This document shows positions 41,042 through 54,240 of a stretch of 64,000 nucleotides of DNA, piece after piece. Position 1 is the first letter of the stretch, and every line of letters begins with the position of its first letter. The stretch is from Mycobacterium lacus. Its GTDB lineage: Bacteria > Actinomycetota > Actinomycetes > Mycobacteriales > Mycobacteriaceae. Location: contig NZ_AP022581.1 of NCBI RefSeq assembly GCF_010731535.1, forward strand, positions 1,249,952-1,313,951, written 5' to 3'. The notes under the pieces were generated by a model. It did not search any database, was not told the origin of the DNA, and was given only the letters and a program-made list of their open reading frames with translations. Both the position numbers and the translations under genes were made by a program.

Positions 41042-41602
41042 ATGTCTCGCATGGGTGCTGCCACCGGCAGGGAGTTGATGTCCGCGGCCGACGTCAGCCG
41101 CACCATTTCTCGCATTGCGCACCAGATCATCGAGAAGACCGCGCTGGACGGGCCGGATGCGCCGCGGGTCGTGCTGCTGGGCATTCCGACGCGCGGCGTG
41201 ACCCTGGCGAATCGCCTGGCAACCAATATCGGCGAATACAGCGGCATCCAGGTCGGCCATGGCGCGCTGGACATCACCCTGTACCGCGACGATCTGATGA
41301 TCAAGCCGCCGCGGCCCCTGGAGACGACCTCGATCCCGGTCGGCGGGATCGACGACGCGCTGGTGATCCTCGTCGACGACGTGCTGTACTCCGGGCGGTC
41401 GGTGCGCTCGGCCCTGGACGCGCTGCGCGACGTGGGCCGGCCGCGGGCCGTGCAATTGGCGGTCCTGGTCGACCGCGGCCACCGGGAACTGCCATTGCGC
41501 GCCGACTATGTAGGCAAGAACGTGCCGACCTCGCGCAGCGAGAGCGTGCAGGTGCGGCTGCGCGAGCACGACGGCCGCGACGGCGTGGTGATCTCCCGAT
41601 GA
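41042..41602 (+). CDS. pyrR: Bifunctional pyrimidine regulator / uracil phosphoribosyltransferase
   Basis: A 186-residue phosphoribosyltransferase-fold protein that binds pyr mRNA in response to UMP. The PRPP-binding motif is [22 protein letters not shown], and [14 protein letters not shown] and [11 protein letters not shown] are typical of PyrR. Start ATG 41042 sits 15 bp after AAGGAGG; a second ATG at 41051 (MGAATGREL) matches the M. tuberculosis N-terminus and is possible. The stop overlaps pyrB. Confidence 0.95.
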   Translation: MSRMGAATGRELMSAADVSRTISRIAHQIIEKTALDGPDAPRVVLLGIPTRGVTLANRLATNIGEYSGIQVGHGALDITLYRDDLMIKPPRPLETTSIPVGGIDDALVILVDDVLYSGRSVRSALDALRDVGRPRAVQLAVLVDRGHRELPLRADYVGKNVPTSRSESVQVRLREHDGRDGVVISR

Positions 41603-42543
41603 CGCGGCATCTGCTGGCTGCCGGCGATTTGAGCCGCGACGACGCAACCGCCATCCTCGACGACGCCGACCGCTTCGCGCAGGCGTTGGTGGGTCGCGAG
41701 ATCAAGAAACTGCCGACGCTGCGCGGTCGCACCGTCGTCACGATGTTCTACGAGAACTCCACCCGCACCCGGGTGTCGTTCGAGGTGGCCGGCAAGTGGA
41801 TGAGCGCCGACGTCGTCAACGTCAGCGCCGCCGGATCGTCGGTCGGCAAAGGAGAGTCGCTGCGCGATACCGCGCTGACGCTGCGCGCGGCGGGCGCTGA
41901 CGCGCTGATCATCCGGCATCCCGCGTCCGGGGCCGCGCACCTGCTCGCCGAATGGACGTGTGTGAAAGACCACGGCCCGTCGGTGATCAACGCCGGTGAC
42001 GGCACCCATGAGCACCCGACCCAGGCGCTGCTGGACGCGCTGACCATCCGGCAACGGCTCGGCGGCATCGAAGGCCGGCGCATCGTCATCGTCGGCGACA
42101 TCCTGCACAGCCGCGTCGCGCGCTCCAACGTCATGCTGCTGGACACCCTGGGTGCCGAGGTGGTGCTGGTGGCGCCGCCGACACTGCTGCCGGTCGGGGT
42201 GGCCCGCTGGCCGGCCACCGTCTCCTACGACCTCGACGCCGAATTGCCCGCCGCCGACGCTGTGCTGATGCTGCGGGTGCAGGCCGAGCGGATGAACGGT
42301 GGGTTCTTCCCGTCGGTGCGCGAGTACTCAGTTCGTTACGGGCTTTCCGATCGGCGTCAGGCGATGCTTCCCGGCCATGCCGTGGTGCTGCACCCAGGTC
42401 CGATGGTGCGCGGCATGGAGATCGCATCCTCGGTCGCCGACTCGTCGCAATCTGCTGTGCTACAACAGGTTTCCAACGGCGTCCATGTGCGCATGGCGGT
42501 GTTGTTCCATGTGCTCATCGGCGCTGAAGAGGTTGCGGCATGA
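41599..42543 (+). CDS. pyrB: Aspartate carbamoyltransferase catalytic subunit
   Basis: Second step of UMP synthesis: carbamoyl phosphate plus aspartate to carbamoyl aspartate. The 314-residue product has the carbamoyl-phosphate loop FYENSTRTR (STRTR at 54-58), [23 protein letters not shown] and HPGPMVRG. No regulatory PyrI gene is present, as usual in actinobacteria. ATG 41599 overlaps the pyrR stop; the TGA overlaps pyrC. Confidence 0.97.
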   Translation: MTRHLLAAGDLSRDDATAILDDADRFAQALVGREIKKLPTLRGRTVVTMFYENSTRTRVSFEVAGKWMSADVVNVSAAGSSVGKGESLRDTALTLRAAGADALIIRHPASGAAHLLAEWTCVKDHGPSVINAGDGTHEHPTQALLDALTIRQRLGGIEGRRIVIVGDILHSRVARSNVMLLDTLGAEVVLVAPPTLLPVGVARWPATVSYDLDAELPAADAVLMLRVQAERMNGGFFPSVREYSVRYGLSDRRQAMLPGHAVVLHPGPMVRGMEIASSVADSSQSAVLQQVSNGVHVRMAVLFHVLIGAEEVAA

Positions 42544-43844
42544 CGGTGTTGATCCGCGGTGTGCGGTTGTACGGCGAGGGGGAGCGGGTCGACGTGCTCG
42601 TCGACAGTCCCGGCTATGAGGGCCAGATCGCCAACATTGGCCCCGCGCTCGCCATCCCCGACACTGCCGACGTGATCGACGCCACCGGACACGTGCTGCT
42701 GCCGGGGTTCGTCGACCTGCACGCCCACCTGCGCGAACCCGGCCGCGAATACGCCGAGGACATCGAAACAGGTTCGGCGGCAGCGGCTTTGGGCGGCTAC
42801 ACTGCGGTGTTCGCGATGCCCAACACCAACCCGGTGGCCGACAGCCCGGTGGTCACCGACCACGTCTGGCACCGCGGCCAGCAGGTCGGCCTGGTCGACG
42901 TGCACCCGGTCGGCGCGGTCACCGTCGGACTGGCCGGAACCGAGCTCACCGAGATGGGCATGATGAACGCCGGCGCCGCCCAGGTGCGCATGTTCTCCGA
43001 CGACGGCGTCTGCGTGCACGACCCGTTGGTGATGCGCCGCGCCCTGGAATACGCCACCGGACTGGGGGTGCTGATCGCCCAGCACGCCGAGGAGCCCAGG
43101 CTGACCGTCGGGGCCGTCGCGCACGAGGGGCCCACGGCCGCCAGGCTGGGGCTCGCGGGATGGCCAAGGGCCGCCGAGGAATCGATCGTCGCCCGTGACG
43201 CGCTGCTCGCCCGCGATGCCGGCGCCCGGGTGCATATCTGCCACGCGTCGGCCGCGGGCACCGTCGAGATCCTGAAATGGGCTAAGGGGCAAGGTATTTC
43301 GATTACCGCCGAGGTCACCCCGCACCACCTGCTGCTCGACGACAGCCGGCTGGTCGGCTATGACGGGGTGAACCGGGTCAACCCGCCGCTACGCGAGGCC
43401 GCCGACGCGATTGCGCTGCGGCAAGCGCTGGCCGAAGGGATCATCGACTGTGTGGCCACCGATCACGCCCCGCACGCCGAACACGAAAAATGCGTCGAAT
43501 TCTGTGCGGCGCGCCCCGGCATGCTGGGGTTGCAGACCGCGTTGTCGGTGGTGGTGCAGACGATGGTGGTGCCGGGCCTGTTGACCTGGCGCGATGTCGC
43601 CCGGGTGATGAGCGAAAACCCGGCGCGCATCGTGGGATTGCCCGATCATGGCCGGCCGCTGGACGTGGGGGAGCCGGCCAACCTGGCGGTGGTGGACCCC
43701 GACGCCACCTGGACGGTCGCCGGGACCGAATTGGCGAGCCGGTCGGCCAACACCCCGTACGAGTCGATGACCCTGCCCGCCACCGTGACCGCGACCCTGC
43801 TGCGCGGGAAGGTCACCGCACGGGATGGGAAGTGCCCGGCATGA
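42540..43844 (+). CDS. pyrC: Dihydroorotase
   Basis: Cyclises carbamoyl aspartate to dihydroorotate. The 434-residue amidohydrolase has the metal-binding [10 protein letters not shown], the [12 protein letters not shown]is, the second-shell [10 protein letters not shown] and the catalytic DHAPHA. Class I-type size and motifs. ATG 42540 overlaps pyrB; its stop overlaps the small membrane gene that follows. Confidence 0.97.
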   Translation: MTVLIRGVRLYGEGERVDVLVDSPGYEGQIANIGPALAIPDTADVIDATGHVLLPGFVDLHAHLREPGREYAEDIETGSAAAALGGYTAVFAMPNTNPVADSPVVTDHVWHRGQQVGLVDVHPVGAVTVGLAGTELTEMGMMNAGAAQVRMFSDDGVCVHDPLVMRRALEYATGLGVLIAQHAEEPRLTVGAVAHEGPTAARLGLAGWPRAAEESIVARDALLARDAGARVHICHASAAGTVEILKWAKGQGISITAEVTPHHLLLDDSRLVGYDGVNRVNPPLREAADAIALRQALAEGIIDCVATDHAPHAEHEKCVEFCAARPGMLGLQTALSVVVQTMVVPGLLTWRDVARVMSENPARIVGLPDHGRPLDVGEPANLAVVDPDATWTVAGTELASRSANTPYESMTLPATVTATLLRGKVTARDGKCPA

Positions 43845-44338
43845 ACTCCGGCACGCTGGTGGGATCGCTGATCTACGCGGCGGCGCTGGTGGCGGTGATC
43901 GCGGTGCTGATCCGGCTGATGATGCGCGGTGGGCGGCGTCGGGCGCAGCGGCAGGAGGAGCTGATCGGCGCGTTGCCCGACGTGCCCGACACCCTCGGCT
44001 CGGCCAGTGCCACCACCCGCGGACTCTACTGTGGTTGCACGCTGTCGCCGGAATGGAACGATCGGGTCACCGCGGGCGACCTTGGGTACCGTAGCAGGGC
44101 GGTGCTCATCCGCTATCCCGAGGGAATCATGGTGGAACGCGTGCGGGCTCAGCCGATTTGGATTCCCGAGGAGTCGATCTCCGCCATCCGCATGGAACGC
44201 GGCATCGCCGGCAAGGTGGTGGCCCGCAGCGGGCTACTCGCGATCCGATGGCGGCTGCCGTCCGGCGTGGAGATCGACACCGGGTTTCGGGCGAACGACC
44301 GCGACGAATACGACGGTTGGCTTCAGGAGGCTGCGTGA
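43841..44338 (+). CDS. Membrane-anchored PH-like domain protein, Rv1382-like
   Basis: A 165-residue protein with one N-terminal membrane segment ([20 protein letters not shown], about residues 4-23), a basic stop-transfer RGGRRRAQR and a cytoplasmic domain. The C-terminal half ([34 protein letters not shown]) has the beta-strand spacing of bacterial PH-like domains. It is embedded in the pyr operon with overlaps on both sides and is conserved there in mycobacteria. Role unknown. Confidence 0.85.
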   Translation: MNSGTLVGSLIYAAALVAVIAVLIRLMMRGGRRRAQRQEELIGALPDVPDTLGSASATTRGLYCGCTLSPEWNDRVTAGDLGYRSRAVLIRYPEGIMVERVRAQPIWIPEESISAIRMERGIAGKVVARSGLLAIRWRLPSGVEIDTGFRANDRDEYDGWLQEAA

Positions 44339-45452
44339 GCAAGGCGCTACTGGTGCTTGAGGACGGCCGCGTCTTCACCGGGACGCCGTTCGGCGCGATC
44401 GGCCAGACGCTCGGCGAAGCCGTGTTTTCCACGGGCATGTCCGGCTACCAGGAGACGCTGACCGATCCCAGTTATCACCGCCAGATCGTGGTGGCCACGG
44501 CGCCGCAGATCGGCAACACCGGCTGGAACGGCGAGGACGCCGAGAGCCGGGGTGAGCGGATCTGGGTCGCCGGCTACGCGGTGCGTGATCCGTCGCCGCG
44601 GGCCTCCAGCTGGCGTGCCACCGGAACGCTGGAGGGTGAACTCATCCGTCAGCACATCGTGGGGATCGCCGGCATCGACACCCGGGCCGTGGTGCGCCAC
44701 CTGCGCAGCCGCGGCTCGATGAAGGCGGGCGTGTTCTCCGGGGCGGCGCTGGCCGACCCAGCAACGTTGCTCGAGCGGGTGCGGTCCCAGCAGTCGATGC
44801 TGGGCGCCGATTTGGCCGGCGAGGTCAGCACTGCGCAGGCATATGTCGTCGAACCCGAGGGGCCACAACGATTTACGGTGGCGGCCCTGGATCTCGGGAT
44901 CAAGACCAACACACCGCGCAACTTCGCCCGCCGCGGCATCCGCAGCCACGTCCTGCCGGCGTCGGCGACCTTCGAGCAGATCGCCGACATCAAGCCACAC
45001 GGCGTGTTCTTGTCCAACGGCCCCGGCGACCCGGCCACCGCCGACCACGTCGTCGCGCTCACCCGGGAGGTGCTGAGCGCCGGAATTCCATTGTTCGGCA
45101 TCTGTTTCGGCAATCAGATCCTGGGCCGGGCGCTGGGCCTGTCGACCTACAAGATGGTGTTCGGTCACCGCGGAATTAACGTCCCGGTCATCGACCACGC
45201 GACCGGGCGGGTCGCGGTGACCGCACAGAACCATGGCTTCGCCCTGGACGGGGAGGCCGGCCAGCGCTTCGACACGCCGTTCGGCCCGGCCGTCGTCAGC
45301 CACACCTGCGCCAACGACGGGGTCGTCGAAGGCGTCAAACTCGCTGACGGGCGGGCATTTTCGGTGCAATACCACCCGGAGGCCGCGGCGGGCCCCCACG
45401 ACGCGGAGTACCTGTTCGACCAGTTCGTCGACCTGATGGCGCGGGGTCGCTA

Positions 45453-45453
<1 letters not shown>
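44335..45453 (+). CDS. carA: Carbamoyl-phosphate synthase small (glutaminase) subunit
   Basis: Supplies ammonia from glutamine to CarB. The 372-residue product has an N-terminal small-subunit domain ([26 protein letters not shown]) and a C-terminal class I glutamine amidotransferase domain: oxyanion FLSNGPGDP, nucleophile Cys in [12 protein letters not shown] and the His-Glu pair in [14 protein letters not shown] 44335 overlaps the Rv1382-like stop. TAG overlaps the carB GTG by one base. Confidence 0.97.
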
Positions 45454-48814
<3,361 letters not shown>

Positions 48815-48818
<4 letters not shown>

Positions 48819-49654
48819 CCGGGTTCGGCGTTCGGCTGGCCGATGCGAAAGCCCGCCGCGGGCCGCTGTGTCTGGGCATCGACCCGCACCCCGAGCTGCT
48901 GCGGGCCTGGGACCTGCCGGTCACGCCGGACGGGCTGGCCGCCTTCTGCGACATCTGCATCGAGGCGTATGCCGGTTTCGCCGTCGTCAAGCCTCAGGTG
49001 GCCTTCTTCGAGTCCTACGGCGCCGCCGGGTATGCGGTGCTGGAACGCACCATGGCCGCGCTGCGCGCCGCCGGCGTGCTGGTGCTGGCCGATGCCAAGC
49101 GCGGGGACATCGGCTCGACGATGGCGGCGTACGCCGCCGCCTGGGCGGGTGATTCACCGCTGGCCGCCGACGCGGTGACCGCCTCGCCCTATCTGGGGTT
49201 CGGGTCGCTGCGGCCGCTGATCGAGACCGCGGTGGCACATGACCGGGGGGTGTTCGTGTTGGCGGCAACCTCCAACCCGGAGGGTGCGACCGTGCAGCAG
49301 GCCCGCTTCGACGACCGCAGCGTCGCCCAGCAGATCGTCGACCAGGCCGCGGTGATCAACCGGACTGCCGGCCAGACCACTGGTCCGGGAGAGCCCGGAT
49401 CCGTCGGCGTGGTGGTGGGTGCGACGGCCTTTCAGCCGCCCGATCTCGGCGCCTTGAACGGACCAGTGTTGGTGCCCGGGGTCGGGGCGCAGGGTGGGCG
49501 CCCTGAGGCGCTTGGTGGCCTGGGCGGGGCTGCGCCGGGCCAGCTGTTGCCAGCGGCGTCGCGCGAGGTGTTGCGGGCAGGCCCCGCCGTATCGGAGCTA
49601 CGGGCGGCGGGCCAACGGATGCTTGACGCCGTCGCCTACCTGGCCGCGGGGTAG
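48815..49654 (+). CDS. pyrF: Orotidine 5'-phosphate decarboxylase
   Basis: Last step of UMP synthesis. The 279-residue product belongs to the actinobacterial PyrF subtype: [15 protein letters not shown], the catalytic [17 protein letters not shown] (Lys and Asp), [13 protein letters not shown] and the phosphate-binding [14 protein letters not shown] 48815 overlaps carB (GTGA). It ends the pyr operon; the next 579 bp contain no confident gene. Confidence 0.96.
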
Positions 49655-50233
49655 ACGGAATTCGATCAGCACACAGTTCGGGAATAGCTACCACCCGTCA
49701 TTGCGACCCTGACGACTGCCACCGCGACGCTGGCGGGCTGCAGCGTCAACTCACGGGCGGCCTCGGTGCTCATCAAAGACACGACGGCAAAGGGACCGCA
49801 TTGCATCTCCACCTGCGTCATCGGCCGCAACCGGCACGGCGCTGCCGAATAGCGCGACACGCGCGACACGCGATGAAAAATGCGTGGTCCGCGTCACGAC
49901 GATACGCGGATGCCCGCCGCCGCCACCGGCAGCGGCCCGGCACCTCCGAGCCGAGCTCCAGCCGCGAGCCGAAAACCCCTGTTAGACAGGGTAATCCGTG
50001 TCCACGAGCTAAACTTTTCGTCGTCCACACGGCGCCATATCCAGCCGCCGTCGGTACCACTCGGCGGCCCGTTGGCCGAGCCGCATGCGGGGTCCACGCT
50101 GGGCATTTATCGCAGAAACCAGGGGGCTGGGTTAGATTTCGTCAGGAAGCGTGAGTACGGTCGTCTGCGCTGGCTGGAGTACCCGGCCAAGACACGAAAC
50201 GATCGATCGCCATCGATGAGAGACGGAGGAATC
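49655..50233. other. Intergenic region between pyrF and mihF
   Basis: 579 bp. From memory, M. tuberculosis has the pair PE15/PPE20 here; no PE or PPE sequence is present in this window at that place. It contains the TOBE-like remnant on the minus strand and the mihF leader. Weak promoter-like hexamers exist (TTATCG 50107-50112 and TTAGAT 50132-50137, spacing 19), not enough to call. Confidence 0.5.
49666..49869 (-). pseudogene. Possible TOBE/Mop-domain remnant
   Basis: A 67-residue frame contains MTQVEMQCGPFAVVSLMSTEAARELTL followed by LQPASVAVAVVRVAMTGG. The order V-E-M-x-G-P-x-x-V-V-S-L-M-S-x-E-A-A is like the molybdate-binding TOBE domain, in which the next residues are usually A-V-V-K-A-T. 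The upstream half of such a protein (N-terminal R-N-x-L-x-G) is not found in any frame. I treat it as a fragment; it could also be a short real protein. Confidence 0.4.
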
Positions 50234-50551
50234 GTGGCCCTTCCCCAGTTGACCGACGAGCAGCGCGCGGCCGCGTTGGAGAAGGCTGCTGCCGCACGTC
50301 GAGCGAGAGCAGAGCTCAAAGATCGGCTCAAGCGCGGCGGCACCAACCTCACCCAGGTGCTCAAGGACGCCGAGAGCGACGACGTCTTGGGCAAGATGAA
50401 GGTGTCTGCGCTGCTTGAGGCGTTGCCGAAGGTGGGCAAGGTCAAGGCGCAGGAAATCATGACCGAGCTGGAAATCGCGCCGACCCGCCGGCTGCGTGGC
50501 CTCGGCGACCGTCAGCGCAAGGCCCTGCTGGAAAAATTCGGCTCCGCCTAA
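50234..50551 (+). CDS. mihF: Mycobacterial integration host factor (mIHF)
   Basis: A 105-residue nucleoid-associated protein starting [23 protein letters not shown] long N-terminal helix is followed by the helix-two-turn-helix DNA-binding fold around [19 protein letters not shown] and the basic [21 protein letters not shown] 50234 follows GACGGAGGA (50222-50230), a strong ribosome-binding site, so longer upstream starts are rejected. Needed for nucleoid compaction and phage L5 integration in the family. Followed by gmk and rpoZ. Confidence 0.95.
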   Translation: MALPQLTDEQRAAALEKAAAARRARAELKDRLKRGGTNLTQVLKDAESDDVLGKMKVSALLEALPKVGKVKAQEIMTELEIAPTRRLRGLGDRQRKALLEKFGSA

Positions 50552-50591
50552 CTCGCCGACCCGCGAGCCGACAATGCAGGCCGAAGGGCCT

Positions 50592-51218
50592 GTGAGCGCC
50601 GGCGGGGGGCCGGACCACCACCATGCGGCACGCCGTCGGCCAGCGGCTGCCGGACGTGTGGTGGTGCTGTCCGGTCCCTCGGCGGTCGGCAAGTCGACCG
50701 TGGTGCGGTGCCTGCGGGACCGGATCCCTAACCTGCACTTCAGCGTCTCGGCCACGACGCGGGCGCCGCGGCCGGACGAGGTCGACGGCGTCGACTACCA
50801 CTTCGTCAGCGCCGCTCGTTTCCAGGAACTGATCGACCAGGGTGCCCTGCTGGAGTGGGCCGAGATCCACGGCGGGCTGCACCGATCGGGTACCCTGGCG
50901 CAGCCGGTGCGGGACGCCGTCGCGGCCGGTATTCCGGTGCTGATCGAGGTGGATCTGGCCGGAGCCAGGGCGGTCAAGAAGGCAATGCCCGAAGCCATCA
51001 CCGTGTTTCTGGCCCCCCCGAGCTGGGAGGACCTCAAGGCCAGGCTGATCGGCCGCGGGACGGAGACGCCCGAGGTTATTCGCCGCCGCCTCGACACCGC
51101 GCGCGTCGAACTGGCCGCTCAGGACGACTTCGACGAGGTCGTGGTGAATCGCCGATTGGAGTCTGCGTGCGCCGAATTGGTATCGTTGCTGGTGGGAACG
51201 GCGCCCGGCCCCTCGTGA
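50592..51218 (+). CDS. gmk: Guanylate kinase
   Basis: Phosphorylates GMP to GDP with ATP. P-loop GPSAVGKST near residues 25-33, the GMP-binding [20 protein letters not shown] and the lid region [19 protein letters not shown] 50592 gives 208 residues, which matches the M. tuberculosis enzyme; an ATG at 50574 would add six residues. The short low-conservation N-terminal extension before AGRVVVLSG is normal for mycobacteria. Confidence 0.95.
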   Translation: MSAGGGPDHHHAARRRPAAAGRVVVLSGPSAVGKSTVVRCLRDRIPNLHFSVSATTRAPRPDEVDGVDYHFVSAARFQELIDQGALLEWAEIHGGLHRSGTLAQPVRDAVAAGIPVLIEVDLAGARAVKKAMPEAITVFLAPPSWEDLKARLIGRGTETPEVIRRRLDTARVELAAQDDFDEVVVNRRLESACAELVSLLVGTAPGPS

Positions 51219-51286
51219 CCGGCGCTGTGACTCCTCAAGTTCTCAGTCGCTTTCAACCGCTCTACGCCGCCAGGAGATTGTCTTAA

Positions 51287-51619
<333 letters not shown>

Positions 51620-51638
51620 CGGCAGGGCCGGGCGCGCT

Positions 51639-52898
51639 GTGGACGGCAAGCGGATCCCCAAACAGGTCATAGTCGGCGTCTCCGGAGGCATCGCCGCGTA
51701 CAAGGCGTGCACGGTCGTCCGTCAGCTCGCCGAGGCAGGCCACCAGGTCCGGGTGATCCCTACCGAATCCGCGTTGCGCTTCGTCGGGGCCGCCACCTTT
51801 GAGGCGCTCTCCGGCCAGCCGGTGCGCACCGGCGTCTTTGACGACGTTCCCGAAGTGCCCCATGTTCACCTGGGCCAACAGGCCGACCTGGTCGTGGTGG
51901 CGCCGGCCACTGCCGACCTGCTGGCCCGGGCCGTGGCCGGCCGGGCCGACGATCTGCTGACCGCAACCCTGCTCACGGTCCGATGTCCGGTGATGTTTGC
52001 CCCCGCGATGCACACCGAGATGTGGTTGCATCCGGCCACCGTCGACAATGTGGCCACGCTGCGCCGCCGCGGGGCGGTGGTCCTCGAGCCCGCGTCAGGG
52101 CGGCTCACCGGCACCGACAGCGGGGCCGGCAGATTGCCCGAGGCCGAGGAGATCACCACGCTTGCCCACCTGCTCCTGGAGCGGCACGACGCGCTGCCCT
52201 ACGACCTTGCCGGCCGCAAGCTGCTGGTGACCGCCGGGGGCACCCGCGAACCGATCGATCCGGTGCGCTTCATCGGCAACCGCAGCTCCGGCAAGCAGGG
52301 CTACGCGGTCGCCCGAGTCGCGGCCCAGCGCGGCGCGGACGTCACGCTGATCGCTGGACACACCGCCGGGCTCATCGACCCCGCCGGCGTCCACGTGGTG
52401 CGTGTCAGCTCGGCACAGCAGCTCGCCGAAGCGGTGTCCAAGCACGCCCCCGAGGCCCACGTGCTGGTAATGGCGGCGGCCGTCGCCGACTTTCGGCCCG
52501 CCCAGGTCGCCGTCGCGAAGATCAAGAAGGGCTCCCAAGACTCAGCGGAACCGACGATCGAGCTCGTCCGCAACGACGACGTGCTGGCCCGGGCGGTCCA
52601 AGCGCGTGCCCACGGGCAGCTGCCCAACATGCGGGCCATTGTGGGGTTTGCCGCCGAGACGGGCGACGCCAACGGCGATGTGCTGTTCCACGCCCGGGCG
52701 AAGCTGCGCAGCAAGGGCTGCGACCTGTTGGTCGTCAACGCCGTGGGCGATGGGAGGGCCTTCGAGGTGGACAGCAACGATGGCTGGCTGCTGGCGTCCG
52801 ACGGCACCGAGTCGGCGTTGCAGCATGGCTCGAAGACGCTGATGGCGAGCCGTATCGTTGATGCAATCGTCGCGTTCCTCGATGGGGGGAGCGGGTAG
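51639..52898 (+). CDS. coaBC: Bifunctional phosphopantothenoylcysteine synthetase/decarboxylase
   Basis: Two consecutive steps of coenzyme A synthesis. The N-terminal flavodoxin-like CoaC domain (about 1-190) has VIVGVSGGIAAYKA for FMN and the PAMHTEMW active-site region. The C-terminal CoaB domain has LLVTAGGTREPIDPVRFIGN, NRSSGKQGYAVA and the KIKKG nucleotide-binding motif. 419 residues from GTG 51639, 19 bp after rpoZ. Also named dfp. Confidence 0.96.
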   Translation: MDGKRIPKQVIVGVSGGIAAYKACTVVRQLAEAGHQVRVIPTESALRFVGAATFEALSGQPVRTGVFDDVPEVPHVHLGQQADLVVVAPATADLLARAVAGRADDLLTATLLTVRCPVMFAPAMHTEMWLHPATVDNVATLRRRGAVVLEPASGRLTGTDSGAGRLPEAEEITTLAHLLLERHDALPYDLAGRKLLVTAGGTREPIDPVRFIGNRSSGKQGYAVARVAAQRGADVTLIAGHTAGLIDPAGVHVVRVSSAQQLAEAVSKHAPEAHVLVMAAAVADFRPAQVAVAKIKKGSQDSAEPTIELVRNDDVLARAVQARAHGQLPNMRAIVGFAAETGDANGDVLFHARAKLRSKGCDLLVVNAVGDGRAFEVDSNDGWLLASDGTESALQHGSKTLMASRIVDAIVAFLDGGSG

Positions 52899-52988
52899 CG
52901 GATCAGCGGTCCCGGGTCTGTACGGCTCCTGGGCAGGTGCTGGGCGATCGCTGGCCTGAGTGGACGTGCCGAGATTGTTGCCCGAGGC

Positions 52989-52994
52989 TATAAT
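52989..52994 (+). promoter_or_regulatory. Probable metK -10 box
   Basis: TATAAT, a perfect sigma-70-type -10 hexamer, lies 33 bp before the metK GTG in an unusually AT-rich stretch (TATAATTCGGTTAACTAATT). No matching -35 element at 16-19 bp is obvious, which is common in mycobacteria. A GGAAGGA ribosome-binding site follows at 53012-53018. Confidence 0.5.
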
Positions 52995-53027
52995 TCGGTT
53001 AACTAATTATTGGAAGGATGAAGTGTA

Positions 53028-54239
53028 GTGAGCGAAAAGGGTCGGCTGTTCACCAGTGAGTCGGTGACAGAGGGACATCCCGACAAGATCTGTGACGCGA
53101 TCAGCGACTCGGTCCTTGACGCGCTGCTGGCGGAGGATCCCCGCTCACGTGTCGCGGTCGAGACACTGGTGACCACCGGGCAGGTGCACGTGGTGGGTGA
53201 GGTGACGACGTCGGCAAAGGCGGCGTTCGCCGACATCACCAACACCGTGCGCAAGCGCATCCTGGAGATCGGCTACGACTCCTCGGAGAAGGGTTTCGAC
53301 GGCGCCTCGTGCGGGGTGAACATCGGCATCGGGGCGCAGTCGCCCGACATCGCCCAGGGCGTCGACACCGCCCACGAGGCGCGCGTCGAGGGCGCGGCCG
53401 ATCCGCTGGACTCTCAGGGCGCCGGTGACCAGGGCCTGATGTTCGGCTACGCGATCAACGACACCCCGGAGCTGATGCCGCTGCCCATCGCGCTGGCCCA
53501 CCGACTGTCGCGGCGGCTGACCGAGGTCCGCAAGAACGGGGTGCTGCCCTACCTGCGTCCCGACGGTAAGACACAAGTCACCATCGCCTACGAGGACAAC
53601 ATCCCGGTGCGGCTGGACACCGTGGTCGTCTCCACCCAGCACGCGGCCGATATCGACCTGGACAAAACGCTGGACCCCGACATCCGGGAAAAGGTTCTCA
53701 ACACGGTGCTCGACGATCTGGCCCACGAGACCCTGGATGCCTCGTCGGTGCGGGTGCTGGTGAACCCGACCGGGAAGTTCGTCCTGGGCGGGCCGATGGG
53801 TGACGCGGGGCTCACCGGCCGCAAGATCATCGTCGACACCTATGGCGGCTGGGCCCGTCACGGCGGCGGCGCCTTCTCCGGCAAGGATCCGTCCAAGGTG
53901 GACCGCTCGGCGGCCTACGCGATGCGCTGGGTGGCCAAGAACGTGGTCGCCGCGGGGCTGGCGGAACGGGTCGAGGTGCAGGTGGCTTACGCCATCGGCA
54001 AAGCCGCGCCGGTCGGCCTGTTCGTCGAGACCTTCGGGACCGAGACGGAGGACCCAATCAAGATCGAGAAGGCCATCGGTGAGGTGTTCGACCTGCGGCC
54101 CGGTGCGATCATCCGCGACCTTAACCTGCTGCGGCCGATCTACGCCCAGACCGCCGCCTACGGCCATTTCGGCCGCACCGACGTCGAACTGCCGTGGGAG
54201 CAGCTGAACAAGGTCGACGACCTCAAGCGCGCCATCTAG
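53028..54239 (+). CDS. metK: S-adenosylmethionine synthetase
   Basis: Makes S-adenosylmethionine from methionine and ATP. 403 residues with [13 protein letters not shown], the ATP-motif [12 protein letters not shown], and the P-loop-like [22 protein letters not shown] 53028. The TAG stop (54237-54239) lies inside the 6-bp target duplication of the IS1634-family element, so the insertion begins one base after the stop and leaves the protein intact. Its original terminator now lies 2 kb away. Confidence 0.97.
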   Translation: MSEKGRLFTSESVTEGHPDKICDAISDSVLDALLAEDPRSRVAVETLVTTGQVHVVGEVTTSAKAAFADITNTVRKRILEIGYDSSEKGFDGASCGVNIGIGAQSPDIAQGVDTAHEARVEGAADPLDSQGAGDQGLMFGYAINDTPELMPLPIALAHRLSRRLTEVRKNGVLPYLRPDGKTQVTIAYEDNIPVRLDTVVVSTQHAADIDLDKTLDPDIREKVLNTVLDDLAHETLDASSVRVLVNPTGKFVLGGPMGDAGLTGRKIIVDTYGGWARHGGGAFSGKDPSKVDRSAAYAMRWVAKNVVAAGLAERVEVQVAYAIGKAAPVGLFVETFGTETEDPIKIEKAIGEVFDLRPGAIIRDLNLLRPIYAQTAAYGHFGRTDVELPWEQLNKVDDLKRAI

Positions 54240-54240
54240 T

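Noticed and set aside
41042..41602. An attenuator hairpin for pyrR
   Set aside because: No stem with a following T-run is present in the 138-bp leader; a translational PyrR site fits better.
49880..50233. Upstream extension of mihF
   Set aside because: A strong ribosome-binding site directly precedes GTG 50234, and the family starts [10 protein letters not shown].
52899..53027. A SAM riboswitch before metK
   Set aside because: Only 129 bp with no recognisable SAM aptamer pairing; just a -10 box and a ribosome-binding site are visible.
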